DNA of 64,000 nt, taken from the NCBI GenBank assembly GCA_002483265.1, contig DLHO01000012.1, positions 29,704 through 93,703 on the forward strand. Reading direction: 5' to 3'. Below the pieces are notes generated by a model. It did no database searches. It was not told the origin of the DNA and saw only the letters and a program-made list of their open reading frames with translations. Shown piece by piece: positions 26,552-34,858 of this stretch (position 1 is the stretch's first letter; each line of letters begins with the position of its first letter). A program made the translations under genes and the position numbers. The DNA is from Flavobacteriales bacterium UBA7666 (GTDB taxonomy: Bacteria; Bacteroidota; Bacteroidia; Flavobacteriales_D; Crocinitomicaceae).

Positions 26552-26612
26552 TCCACCTTTTTTCCGCCGCGACGGACCAAAAAGGTGGAGCCAAATCCCG
26601 ATAGCTATCGGA
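26552..26612. repeat. CCACCTTTTTT hairpin plus CCGATAGCTATCGG palindrome
   Basis: CCACCTTTTTTCC pairs with CAAAAAGGTGG across CGCCGCGACGGA, and TCCCGATAGCTATCGGA follows at 26596-26612. The first part resembles the hairpin at about 11080; the palindrome recurs at 12794, 34773 and 50641. Confidence 0.55.
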
Positions 26613-26708
26613 ACCAAGCGTGGTAAACCGAACAACCTGTTAGCAGGTCATGACAGTTGCCCGATCTCGTTTACAAATGCGCCGAACGAAGATTCAATTA
26701 AGCTGATT

Positions 26709-26803
26709 TAATTTGGTATTCATCAATCAGTTTCAGATATGTAACAGCTACAATTAAACTTGGGCTGCCTATAAAAATGAGTTTTCCCGGTTTTTGTTTG
26801 AGT
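26709..26803 (-). pseudogene. Remnant of a RibD-fold (dihydrofolate-reductase-like) gene
   Basis: These 95 bases match 31485-31579, inside the intact gene at 31354-31902, with 8 mismatches by eye and in the same orientation. Translated, both give the motif IFIGSPSLIVA followed by LKLIDEYQI. The flanking parts of the gene are gone, so this is a decayed partial copy, not a working gene. Confidence 0.75.
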
Positions 26804-26873
26804 GCAGGACATATGGCTTTCCAGAGAACTTTGTTATTTTTACTAACTTGAAGAAAATGATTAAACCAGGTGC

Positions 26874-28856
26874 ATGTTCCTATTAACAAGATTCCATCAA
26901 TTCATTTTTTGTTTTTTACTTCTCCAGTCATTTCACGGGCATGCTCAGAACCAGGAGATTGATTCTTTGAAAGTTCTGCTGTCAGACTCGAAAATTCACG
27001 ATACAACCCGTTTAGGAATCATCAGTTCCATTCTTGGATATACCAGATCCGGTGATTCGATCAGTGTGTATTACAATGCAATTGTTGGGAAAATCGTTTT
27101 TCGGAATCTAAAGAAAAAGAATTTAAATGCTGATTTGAAGAAGACCTATTCTTTGTATGCCGCTTATTGGTATTGCGATAAAGCCACGGAACTATTCTCA
27201 GCAAAAAACGGTCAGCAGGTTCTCCATTATTACGAGAAGGCTATTAGTTTGTTCAAGCGCCTAGGAATGGAGGAGGAGCGCTGGATTACCGTAACAAACA
27301 AAGGGAATATTCTGAGAAAAATGAATGCGCATGAAGATGCCATTACCTGTTATTTTCAGGCTTTAAAGCATCAGGAACTTACCGGAGATGTCCTTGGAGT
27401 TGCAGCAACAAACTCTTCGATCGGGCAGGTATATGACGATCAGGGCAATTTTTCGAAGGCAATAAATTATTATAAAAAAGCACTGATTACTTATCGCTCA
27501 ATCAAAGAGAAAACCCGTCAGGATTTGTTTGAAATGGCTGTAATCTTGCATAACATCGGTTTCGCCTATTATAACAAGGGAAATTTGGAAGAAGCCAAGA
27601 ATTATTATTTCCGGTCTTTGAAAATTGCAAAGGAAAACGACTTTTCCGATCATTTGGCTTTTGATGCGAACAAGATTGGAGATATTTACCTCGATCAGAA
27701 AAACTATGATGAAGCGCTAAAGCTGTTTGAAGAGGGATTGCTCTATGCGAAAGAAGACCGTTCCACCACGAGTTTGTTACTCAGCATGGGAGAGTTATAT
27801 CTGCAAAAAGGAATGTTGGGAAAATCAGAGTTTTATTCCCGAAAAGGACTTGAAAGAGCTTTGAAATCACATGATTCAGGAATGCTGCAAAGGAGTTACG
27901 ACAATTTGTATCAACTCTATAAAGTGATGAGGAAGCCGGATCAGGCTTTGAACATGTTTGAATTATATATTCGGGAGAAAGAAGCCTTCAACGAAGAAGA
28001 ATCGAAAAATATTCTGGTTCAGCAGGAACTGAAATACACCTATGAGAAAAAGGAATTACTGACCAAAATCGGGCAGGAAAAAAAGATTGCGGCCTTGAAG
28101 CTGATCAATGAACAGAAGGCGGCGCGTAAAGACAAAATGCTTTATCTTTTGATTGCTACTGCTTTGGCATTACTCATTGGTTGTTTGGGGGTCTATTATT
28201 ATTTCAGACAAAAGAATATCCGGAACATGCATAAAAACAATGAACTCAAACAAAAGCTCTTACTCACACAAATGAATCCGCATTTTATTTTTAATTCGGT
28301 GGATAATATCCAAAGTTTGATCTATAACAAACAGGAGAAAGACGCAATCAATTACCTGACAAAATTCTCTAAACTTACCCGTCAAATTCTGGAGTATTCG
28401 AGTGAGAACTACATTCTGCTAACTGAGGAGATTGCGATGCTGGAGAATTACCTTACCATTCAAAAACTGCTTTATAACAGCAATTTTACCTACGGGATTG
28501 AATGGGATGAAAATACCGATCCGGAATCCATCCTTGTACCGCCGATGCTGACACAGCCCTTTATAGAGAATGCAATCAAACACGGCCTGAAAAATAAGCA
28601 GGAAGGAGGGGTGATTCATATCCGTTACACTACTTTAAACAACCAACTTTGGTTTGAAGTCACAGACAACGGCTCGGGACTGGTTGGCGAACATAAAACT
28701 CAGAAGTCATTATCGACTCAAATTACGAAGGAACGGCTGGAACGAATTACAGAAAAAAAAGATGTGGTAATCCACATGCAGAATATTACAGATGCTTCAG
28801 ATAACATTCTGGGAGTGAAGACCCGTTTCGAAATCCCCTTCGTTTACAACCATTAA
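26874..28856 (+). CDS. LytS-type sensor histidine kinase with periplasmic TPR repeats
   Basis: A 660-residue protein: signal peptide (MFLLTRFHQFIFCFLLLQSFHGHA), TPR repeats from about residue 115 to 335 (e.g. AATNSSIGQVYDDQGNFSKA), a charged coiled coil (about 375-420), one transmembrane helix (MLYLLIATALALLIGCLGVY, about 422-442), and a His_kinase domain with the phospho-acceptor H470 in QMNPHFIFNSVDNIQ. The ATPase domain has PPMLTQPFIENAIKHGLKN and VTDNGSGL. In this family the kinase phosphorylates a LytTR regulator, which is encoded 2 bases downstream. The signal sensed by the TPR region is unknown. Confidence 0.92.
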   Translation: MFLLTRFHQFIFCFLLLQSFHGHAQNQEIDSLKVLLSDSKIHDTTRLGIISSILGYTRSGDSISVYYNAIVGKIVFRNLKKKNLNADLKKTYSLYAAYWYCDKATELFSAKNGQQVLHYYEKAISLFKRLGMEEERWITVTNKGNILRKMNAHEDAITCYFQALKHQELTGDVLGVAATNSSIGQVYDDQGNFSKAINYYKKALITYRSIKEKTRQDLFEMAVILHNIGFAYYNKGNLEEAKNYYFRSLKIAKENDFSDHLAFDANKIGDIYLDQKNYDEALKLFEEGLLYAKEDRSTTSLLLSMGELYLQKGMLGKSEFYSRKGLERALKSHDSGMLQRSYDNLYQLYKVMRKPDQALNMFELYIREKEAFNEEESKNILVQQELKYTYEKKELLTKIGQEKKIAALKLINEQKAARKDKMLYLLIATALALLIGCLGVYYYFRQKNIRNMHKNNELKQKLLLTQMNPHFIFNSVDNIQSLIYNKQEKDAINYLTKFSKLTRQILEYSSENYILLTEEIAMLENYLTIQKLLYNSNFTYGIEWDENTDPESILVPPMLTQPFIENAIKHGLKNKQEGGVIHIRYTTLNNQLWFEVTDNGSGLVGEHKTQKSLSTQITKERLERITEKKDVVIHMQNITDASDNILGVKTRFEIPFVYNH

Positions 28857-28858
28857 CC

Positions 28859-29605
28859 ATGATTAGAGCCATTATAATTGAAGATATTGATACGATCCGG
28901 CAGAAAAATTGTGCGGTCATAAAGGAACATTGCCCGAATGTAGCAATCATTGCTGAAGCAGATAGTGTGAAAACCGGTCAGGAAGCCATCCGGAAATATT
29001 TACCTGATTTGGTTTTCTTAGATGTAGAAATGGCAGATGGAACAGGTTTCGACTTGCTTCAGGGGCTGATGCCGATCCATTTCAAAGTCATTTTTATCAC
29101 GGCTCATCAGGAATTTGCAATCAAAGCTTTCCGTTTCAGTGCAATCGATTTTTTGTTGAAACCAATTGATCCCGATGACCTCGTGGAAGCTGTGAGGAAA
29201 GCAGCCGAAAACATGAGCAAAGATCTGTTGGAAATGCAGTTCAATGCCTTGTTTTCTAATATGGAACGATCGAAAAGCAACCAGAAACTCATTTTAAAAA
29301 CTGCCGAAAGAATCTATTCTGTCAACGTACAGGATATTATACGCTGTGAATCGGAGAAAAACTATTCAACTTTTTACCTGCTGAACGGACAACAATTGCT
29401 GGTATCGACTACCTTAAAAGAATATGAAACGATGCTGGTCCCCATGGGCTTTTTCAGAAGTCATCAATCGCACCTGATCAACATGCTTTATTTCGATCAT
29501 TACCTGAAAGGAGATAATAACACGATTGTAATGAAAGATAAAACAGCTATTCCGCTTGCAATCCGCAAAAAAGAAGAATTTTTAAGCCTGCTTAAAACGC
29601 TCTGA
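28859..29605 (+). CDS. LytTR-family response regulator
   Basis: A 248-residue protein. The receiver domain (1-120) has phospho-acceptor D55 in LVFLDVEMADG, the T/S site FITAH and the switch LLKPIDPDDL. The LytTR DNA-binding domain (about 140-248) carries RIYSVNVQDIIRCESEKNYS and FFRSHQSHLINMLYF. It follows the LytS-type kinase gene with a 2-base gap and is surely its partner. LytTR proteins usually bind pairs of direct repeats; none was recognised by eye upstream of the next gene. Confidence 0.94.
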   Translation: MIRAIIIEDIDTIRQKNCAVIKEHCPNVAIIAEADSVKTGQEAIRKYLPDLVFLDVEMADGTGFDLLQGLMPIHFKVIFITAHQEFAIKAFRFSAIDFLLKPIDPDDLVEAVRKAAENMSKDLLEMQFNALFSNMERSKSNQKLILKTAERIYSVNVQDIIRCESEKNYSTFYLLNGQQLLVSTTLKEYETMLVPMGFFRSHQSHLINMLYFDHYLKGDNNTIVMKDKTAIPLAIRKKEEFLSLLKTL

Positions 29606-29699
29606 GAAGCTTCTGAAACAAATTTCCTTGATTTATCAACGAACTTCCTCACAATGACTGCGGATATTCATTTCTGAAAATCGTGCCCGTAATCTCCTT

Positions 29700-29707
29700 T
29701 ATTTTTG
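29700..29707 (+). promoter_or_regulatory. Candidate -7 box for the 29759 gene
   Basis: TATTTTTG matches TAnnTTTG and lies 51 bases before the chosen ATG. No TTG is at the standard distance, which could indicate an activated promoter. Confidence 0.35.
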
Positions 29708-29758
29708 TCGAAAAATCAGACTTTGGAACTGATCAAATCATTCATTCAAATCACAAAA

Positions 29759-31264
29759 ATGAAAAAAATAAGTTTAAGCCTTTTATTTATCGGTGTGTTC
29801 CTACAGCTCCATTCGCAAAGACTTTCGGGCATGTTAGAGAATGGAGTTAACAAAAAGGCGTTCAGTAAAGCTTTAGATAATATCGCAGAAAAGCCCAACC
29901 GTTCATTTTATAAAATCGGCAATATCGATTATATTGGAACAGACATTGGGAGTGACGGCTTTGAAGCTTATGATAATAATATTTACGCTGATGTAGAGAA
30001 AAACGGAGATGATTTGACTGTCATTCTTTACAAAGGGAATTCATCTTCAAAAGATTTTCGATTTTGTAAATACTATCATGGACATGATGAGGAAAATATG
30101 AAAAATACGCACTTCCGAAAGCTGGATGGTGATGTGTATGCTTTAGTTACAGATCTTGACAGATTAAGCGATCAAAATGATTTCATCCTTTATTCTGAAG
30201 CGAAAGGACTTTATTTCCATTTGTTATATTATGATACTCAAGAAGGGACAAAAAGAGGAGGAGGTTTTTATAAAAAAACGAAAGGCGAGAAAATTGCTTC
30301 TGCTGATTTGGAAGAAGAAAAAAAGGACTTTGAAAGTTATATCGACACGTATGAAAAAGCGGTGGCAGCATACCAAAATAAGCAAAAGCAATTAGCAATT
30401 AAAACCATCATGGATAAGCCGGATGAAGGTATTGGATCCGACTTTCAGAAGAAAAATATAGGGAAAGTATTATTCGGGAACAAAGTAAGCGAAGAAAACA
30501 AATTCATGGCAGCATCCTACAAATCAAAGTTTACACTGGATGAAAAAATCAGCTGCAGTTTTTTCCTGGATAAAGGACTAGCCAAATATATAGACACAAG
30601 CTCAACAGTTATCAAAGAAAATTTGAGTGAAAACGGGGAGAGCAAGTTTCGGATAAAAGTCACGATTGACGGTACAAAATCAGGAAACAATACCATTTAC
30701 ATTAAAAATGTTTCTGCCAAATCTAAAACGAGTGGTGTTTTTGATTTGGTATTGCGAAACGCGACTATGGGAAATAATTACTGGTTACAGTCCCTGTTTC
30801 CTGAAAAGATTGAAGATAAAGAGCATGTAGTGAAAGTTGAAGTGATGTTGGAGGGCGATTTAAATACGGTAATTGCTTCGGGGACATATACCTATATTCC
30901 AAAAAAAGCAGCCAAGGTACCCAATGGATTTGCGTGTAATCCTGCAGCAGAAATTAAGAATGCTTCTATTTTGGCCTTAAAACCACGGTTAAAAGAAATA
31001 GCTGCTTTTGGTATCGCACTCTACAATAAAAGAGAAGTTCGCAATTATTCCTTTGTTAACTTAACCATTGTGAGTGAATGGAATACTTCGGTTGATGAAT
31101 ACGGTTTCACTAGCACCTTTTTGTATGTCACGCTTCATTGCAAAGACTCAAAAGGAAACTCCTTTTTGTTTACAGATAAATTTAATAGCAACGATAAATC
31201 AGATATGGGGTATTTTGATGCCTTATCAGATAGGAATTTCAATGTAAACTTTTGTGACCAATAA
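29759..31264 (+). CDS. Secreted protein of unknown function downstream of LytS/LytTR
   Basis: A 501-residue protein; the ATG at 29759 gives a signal peptide (MKKISLSLLFIGVFLQLHSQ), whereas the longer ORF to 29705 starts inside the promoter region. The first third has strands ending in DGFEAYDNNIYADVEKNGDD and FILYSEAKGLYFHLLYYD. A lysine-rich helix (about 150-190, including EEEKKDFESYIDTYEKAVAAY) links to a beta-rich C-terminal part (FTLDEKISCSFFLDKGLAKY; NGFACNPAAEI; FVNLTIVSEWNTSVDEYG). No family was recognised and there is no T9SS tail. The position 150 bases after the LytTR gene makes it a possible target. Confidence 0.65.
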   Translation: MKKISLSLLFIGVFLQLHSQRLSGMLENGVNKKAFSKALDNIAEKPNRSFYKIGNIDYIGTDIGSDGFEAYDNNIYADVEKNGDDLTVILYKGNSSSKDFRFCKYYHGHDEENMKNTHFRKLDGDVYALVTDLDRLSDQNDFILYSEAKGLYFHLLYYDTQEGTKRGGGFYKKTKGEKIASADLEEEKKDFESYIDTYEKAVAAYQNKQKQLAIKTIMDKPDEGIGSDFQKKNIGKVLFGNKVSEENKFMAASYKSKFTLDEKISCSFFLDKGLAKYIDTSSTVIKENLSENGESKFRIKVTIDGTKSGNNTIYIKNVSAKSKTSGVFDLVLRNATMGNNYWLQSLFPEKIEDKEHVVKVEVMLEGDLNTVIASGTYTYIPKKAAKVPNGFACNPAAEIKNASILALKPRLKEIAAFGIALYNKREVRNYSFVNLTIVSEWNTSVDEYGFTSTFLYVTLHCKDSKGNSFLFTDKFNSNDKSDMGYFDALSDRNFNVNFCDQ

Positions 31265-31305
31265 CCCGCGTGAGTAAAAGATCTGTTGATTTTTAAAGAA
31301 TGATA

Positions 31306-31348
31306 AGCAGAAAGAGAATGAGGATTAGAAAATCATTCTTTTTCTGCT
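31306..31348. terminator. Strong hairpin between convergent genes
   Basis: AGCAGAAAGAGAATGA (31306-31321) pairs with TCATTCTTTTTCTGCT (31333-31348), a 16-bp stem with one G-U pair. It lies between two convergent genes and probably ends the plus-strand transcript; a short T-run follows. Confidence 0.75.
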
Positions 31349-31353
31349 TTTGA

Positions 31354-31902
31354 CTATTTCGGATGATAGTAAAGCGTTACTGCTCCGCACTCAAAAGTCT
31401 TTGTCTTGATGAGTTCCAGATCCATTTTATCAGAAGTATTTTTAAATAGGGGAAGACCCTTACCAGCGATAACCGGATGAACCATAATTTGGTATTCATC
31501 GATCAGTTTCAAATTTGTAGCAGCTACAATTAAACTTGGGCTGCCGATAAAAATAGGTTTTCCCTGTTTTTGTTTGAGTATTGAAATTTCTTCTTCCAAA
31601 CTGCGTGTTGCCAATCGGGAGTTTTTCCATGAAAGGTGATCCAGTGTATGCGAAAAAACAACTTTTGAAATGTTGTCAATTAGAACAGCGAATTCATCTT
31701 CTGTTTTGTTTCCACTAGGATTTTGAACTAATATGGGCCAATAACTTTCCATCAATTGGTAAGTCGTTCGTCCATAGACCAAATCACCTGTTTCCTTTAG
31801 CAGGTCGTTGTAATGCTGAGTGGTCTCGTCGTCCGGGATTACAAGCGTGTGATCACAAAATCCGTCGAGGGTCATATTGATTGCTGCGATAGTTTTTCTC
31901 AT
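31354..31902 (-). CDS. RibD-fold dihydrofolate-reductase-like protein
   Basis: A 182-residue protein of the DHFR/RibD C-terminal superfamily: N-terminal MRKTIAAINMTLDGFCDH, the nucleotide-site phrase DLVYGRTTYQLMESYWP, IFIGSPSLIVAATNLKLIDEY and VHPVIAGKGLPLF. Such proteins bind NADPH in a DHFR-like fold; physiological substrates are mostly unknown. A 95-base remnant with about 8 mismatches lies at 26709-26803 in the same orientation. Confidence 0.88.
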   Translation of the reverse strand: MRKTIAAINMTLDGFCDHTLVIPDDETTQHYNDLLKETGDLVYGRTTYQLMESYWPILVQNPSGNKTEDEFAVLIDNISKVVFSHTLDHLSWKNSRLATRSLEEEISILKQKQGKPIFIGSPSLIVAATNLKLIDEYQIMVHPVIAGKGLPLFKNTSDKMDLELIKTKTFECGAVTLYYHPK

Positions 31903-31973
31903 GACTTTTTATTTGAATCCTACTTTATCATATGCTAACGATATTCAAGGAGCGATTATATAATACCTCTATC

Positions 31974-34043
31974 TCATCTGCTTATAATCAGTTTTTTGGA
32001 AGAAATCGTGTTGTCAGTCTGAATTACCACCAGATAAGTTCCGTTCTTTAATTCTGAAGTACTGATCTTGTTTGTTGCATTCAGGTGTCCGGAGATGATT
32101 TCTTTTCCGCACAGGTCTATAATCTGGTATGCCGCATTCGGGATACTGTTTTCAATAGTAATCTGATCTGCAGCCGGATTTGGATAAAGTTTCACCGTCT
32201 GTTCCGAGTAATCGTTCACCCCCAGATTCAGATCAGAAAGTCCCAGTTTCCAGATTCCATTTCCTATTGTTCCTGCAAATAAGGTATCCCCCTGTATTTC
32301 TATTGTCCGGACATCCAGGTTTATTAATCCCTGATTCATAGGAACCCAGTTTTGTCCAAAATCATGCGTTCCGAAAACACCATCGGGAGTAGCAATATAC
32401 AATTCGGAACCACGGTTTACGAAGTCATAAATGTAACGATGTTGATTGGAAGGTAAGCCATTATTTGCGTGAGACCAAGTATTTCCATTGTCAAAACTGA
32501 CATACATTCCACTGGCCATATTGATGAATAATGCACCATCGCAGGAAGCAAAACCGTAAGGTTCTGTATAGGGAAGACCATTCGTGCTGGACTGAGCCCA
32601 ATTTTGATTGTTAATCAATTGGATCACCTGACCATTCGAACAAGCAGCTGCATAAGGTATTGAATTGTATACTATAAAGTCATTAAAAGCATTACAAAAT
32701 GAAGAAGGTAGGTTAATATTTGTCCAGTTTGCTCCCAGATTATTCGTATATGCCATTTTCTCATTCTCACGTGCGTAGAGTTTACCATTTTCAAAATAGA
32801 TCTGGTAAGGATCATCTTCCGCAAACGGAACAGGACTTACCAGATTACTCCAGCTTGCACCATTATTCGGGCTAAAAAGGATAAAAGGGTTATCGTATGG
32901 GGAAGAAGTAGTATTGTATTCGACTGAAAGAAAGACAGAATCATGGCTGGAAGTCAAATGAGAAAAGAAATCCTTGGTGACTGTTGGTGAAATGTCATTC
33001 CAGTTTCCATTTGACTGATATTTATATACCTTGTTATTATCATCTGAAATCAATTGACTGGTTGTTGCCGTCATAGAGTTGATAAATGAGCAGATCATCC
33101 CGGGTTGATCGTTGATCCATTGTCCGTTTTGGAGATAAAACACTCCTTTTGAATGAGTTCCACAGAGAAGCATATTTCCATAGTTTGAAACTACGTTTAC
33201 ATTTAAATCCGTCAACCCTGTATTGAATGAATTCCAGCTGACCCCGTTATTCAGAGATCGGATAATGCCATTACTTGCTGTAGCTAAGTAAATCACCTGA
33301 TTATTTATTTCCAGAGAGGTAATATTTGAAGGAGAAGTATAAATCGTACTCCAGCTTGTTCCGTCATTGACGCTTCGGTATAAGGTATTGGCGATTACCG
33401 TATAGAGGGTGTCATTAAATGCTTCAATCAGTGTGACCATTTCCAAAGGAAGTCCGGTATTTACGCTGGACCATTGAGTGAGTTGACCAGTGTTTCGGTA
33501 TACTCCTTTTTTTGTTCCGCAAAAAATATAATTCTCCGATACTTCGATGTCAGTTACTATGTACAAATAAAGTGGCTGCCCGGAGAACGGGTCCCAAACT
33601 ATATCGGAAGGTAATCCGCTGTTATATGTACTCCAGGAAGTTCCATCAAAACTGTATTTATAAAATCCCGCATATTGACTTGCCACGTAAAGGCAGGAAT
33701 CAGAATGTGCCAATGCTCTTGCTGAGCCAGCGGATATTTCCGCAGGAGGATTATTTGGCTGAGTTAAATCAATTCGTTTGATACCATTGTCATCACTGAC
33801 ATACAATTCATTTCCCTTTTTGGTGTAGCAGTCAAAACCAGATGGATTATTCAATACCCAGTTAGCTGCAACTTGATTTTTGGAAAAGTATCCGCAATCG
33901 GTAGAAGTGATTACCAATGAGTCGTGCTCAACGATAGCTAGAACATTGATATTGCCGTATGGACCATTTGTGGGGGACCATTGAGAATAACATGGATTGA
34001 ATTGTATCAATACCAGAATCGTCAAAATGAAGGAGAATTTCAT
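31974..34043 (-). CDS. Beta-propeller (BNR/YCF48-like) secreted protein with T9SS type A domain
   Basis: A 689-residue protein with a signal peptide (MKFSFILTILVLIQFNPCYS). The body is built of repeated blades with SxNDGTSWS / SLNNGVSWN / SFDNGNTWSHAN / THDFGQNW phrases, typical of BNR, sortilin-like or YCF48 propellers. The C-terminal domain (VKLYPNPAADQITIE to SSKKLIISR) is T9SS type A, so the protein is exported across the outer membrane. The propeller may bind glycans or proteins; no catalytic Asp-box set proving sialidase activity was identified. It is a single gene. Confidence 0.85.
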   Translation of the reverse strand: MKFSFILTILVLIQFNPCYSQWSPTNGPYGNINVLAIVEHDSLVITSTDCGYFSKNQVAANWVLNNPSGFDCYTKKGNELYVSDDNGIKRIDLTQPNNPPAEISAGSARALAHSDSCLYVASQYAGFYKYSFDGTSWSTYNSGLPSDIVWDPFSGQPLYLYIVTDIEVSENYIFCGTKKGVYRNTGQLTQWSSVNTGLPLEMVTLIEAFNDTLYTVIANTLYRSVNDGTSWSTIYTSPSNITSLEINNQVIYLATASNGIIRSLNNGVSWNSFNTGLTDLNVNVVSNYGNMLLCGTHSKGVFYLQNGQWINDQPGMICSFINSMTATTSQLISDDNNKVYKYQSNGNWNDISPTVTKDFFSHLTSSHDSVFLSVEYNTTSSPYDNPFILFSPNNGASWSNLVSPVPFAEDDPYQIYFENGKLYARENEKMAYTNNLGANWTNINLPSSFCNAFNDFIVYNSIPYAAACSNGQVIQLINNQNWAQSSTNGLPYTEPYGFASCDGALFINMASGMYVSFDNGNTWSHANNGLPSNQHRYIYDFVNRGSELYIATPDGVFGTHDFGQNWVPMNQGLINLDVRTIEIQGDTLFAGTIGNGIWKLGLSDLNLGVNDYSEQTVKLYPNPAADQITIENSIPNAAYQIIDLCGKEIISGHLNATNKISTSELKNGTYLVVIQTDNTISSKKLIISR

Positions 34044-34181
34044 AGGGCAGAGTGATTTAAGTTTTCAATGATACCAATAAATGTAGGGAAAAGATGTGGA
34101 AATCGAAAATGGTTGGATTTAGTTAGATCACATTTTAGTTAACAAAACACAAGAATCGATTCTGAACCCCGGATTTTTTGC

Positions 34182-34189
34182 TAAATTTG
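34182..34189 (+). promoter_or_regulatory. -7 box of the ssrA promoter
   Basis: TAAATTTG matches TAnnTTTG and ends 13 bases before the mature 5' end of tmRNA, which is the distance expected for a short 5' extension. The -33 element is weak. Confidence 0.5.
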
Positions 34190-34202
34190 TCTTGTTACAA
34201 CT

Positions 34203-34603
34203 GGGGTCGACATTGGATTTGACAGCGATCGAGATTTCGGTGGGAAGCATGCAGAGCGTTGCAGTGAAGCTCTTAAATATCTTGCTGCGAACCATAATTG
34301 ACAATACGTCATACGCACTTGCTGCTTAATTTACTAGGTAAATAAGGCTTAATCCAGTGGAAGTTTAGTACACGGACAAGTTTCTCCTCTGCACGATTCT
34401 GATTTTCGATCAGCAGGCCAAGGGGAATCATTTTAGAAAATCTGGCACTGAGCGAGCTTCGCGCAAGGTGTGAGATCACAGAAGCTAAGGTTGGATCTTG
34501 GGTGTTTTTGTCCGAATTCGACTCGAAAACTAATCAAAAAATAAGCATGTAGAAGACATTCGGAACCATTGTTTGGACGAGGGTTCGAACCCCTCCGACT
34601 CCA
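34203..34603 (+). ncRNA. ssrA: Transfer-messenger RNA (tmRNA)
   Basis: A one-piece tmRNA. The 5' strand GGGGTCG (34203-34209) pairs with CGACTCC (34596-34602) to close the acceptor stem, and the T arm carries GGGTTCGAACCCC (34581-34592). The 3' end is followed by A then a partial CA, so CCA is probably added. The tag reading frame starts at GAC 34300 and stops at TAA 34327-34329, giving DNTSYALAA; the bases before the resume codon (TAATT) fit the known T(-5)A(-4) preference. The tag ends in the usual ALAA degradation signal. tmRNA and SmpB (47679-48131) rescue stalled ribosomes and mark the incomplete protein for proteolysis. Confidence 0.96.
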
Positions 34604-34645
34604 CAAAAAGAAAAAGCATTACGAGAGTGATGCTTTTTCTTTTTG
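34604..34645 (+). terminator. Rho-independent terminator of ssrA
   Basis: CAAAAAGAAAAAGCAT (34604-34619) and ATGCTTTTTCTTTTTG (34630-34645) are perfectly complementary, a 16-bp stem with the T-rich arm at the 3' side, starting right after the mature tmRNA end. Confidence 0.85.
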
Positions 34646-34772
34646 TCCCTCTTTGCTCACACTTCACACTCACACTGGGTTGTAGCTTTTTCTTTTTGCA
34701 GCGCGAGAGCGGAGAGTGAGAGAAGAGTGTGGGATTGCGGTTCGAAGCTTAAAACAACCTGCTGTCATGTTG

Positions 34773-34790
34773 TTCCGATAGTTATCGGAA
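34773..34790. repeat. TTCCGATAGTTATCGGAA palindrome
   Basis: A palindrome with one mismatch, a member of the CCGATAGCTATCGG family. It lies in the gap between ssrA and the GlxA-type regulator, next to TCTCGATACGCTCCGCACTC (about 34803), another repeat-like segment. Confidence 0.6.
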
Positions 34791-34858
34791 TTTCGCCTGT
34801 GTTCTCGATACGCTCCGCACTCGAACTGACAGGCGAGAGTATCTAGTCAAAAGAAAAA

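Larger units (their letters stand above)
26475..26873. other. Intergenic region with repeats and a gene remnant
   Basis: It holds a hairpin repeat (CCACCTTTTTT about 26552 with AAAAAGGTGG about 26580), a TCCCGATAGCTATCGGA palindrome (26596-26612) and the RibD-fold reductase remnant at 26709-26803. No intact gene was seen. Confidence 0.55.

Noticed and set aside
26698..26889. 63-codon minus-strand ORF taken as a gene
   Set aside because: Only its middle matches the RibD-fold gene; it lacks the rest of the fold, so it is treated as a remnant.
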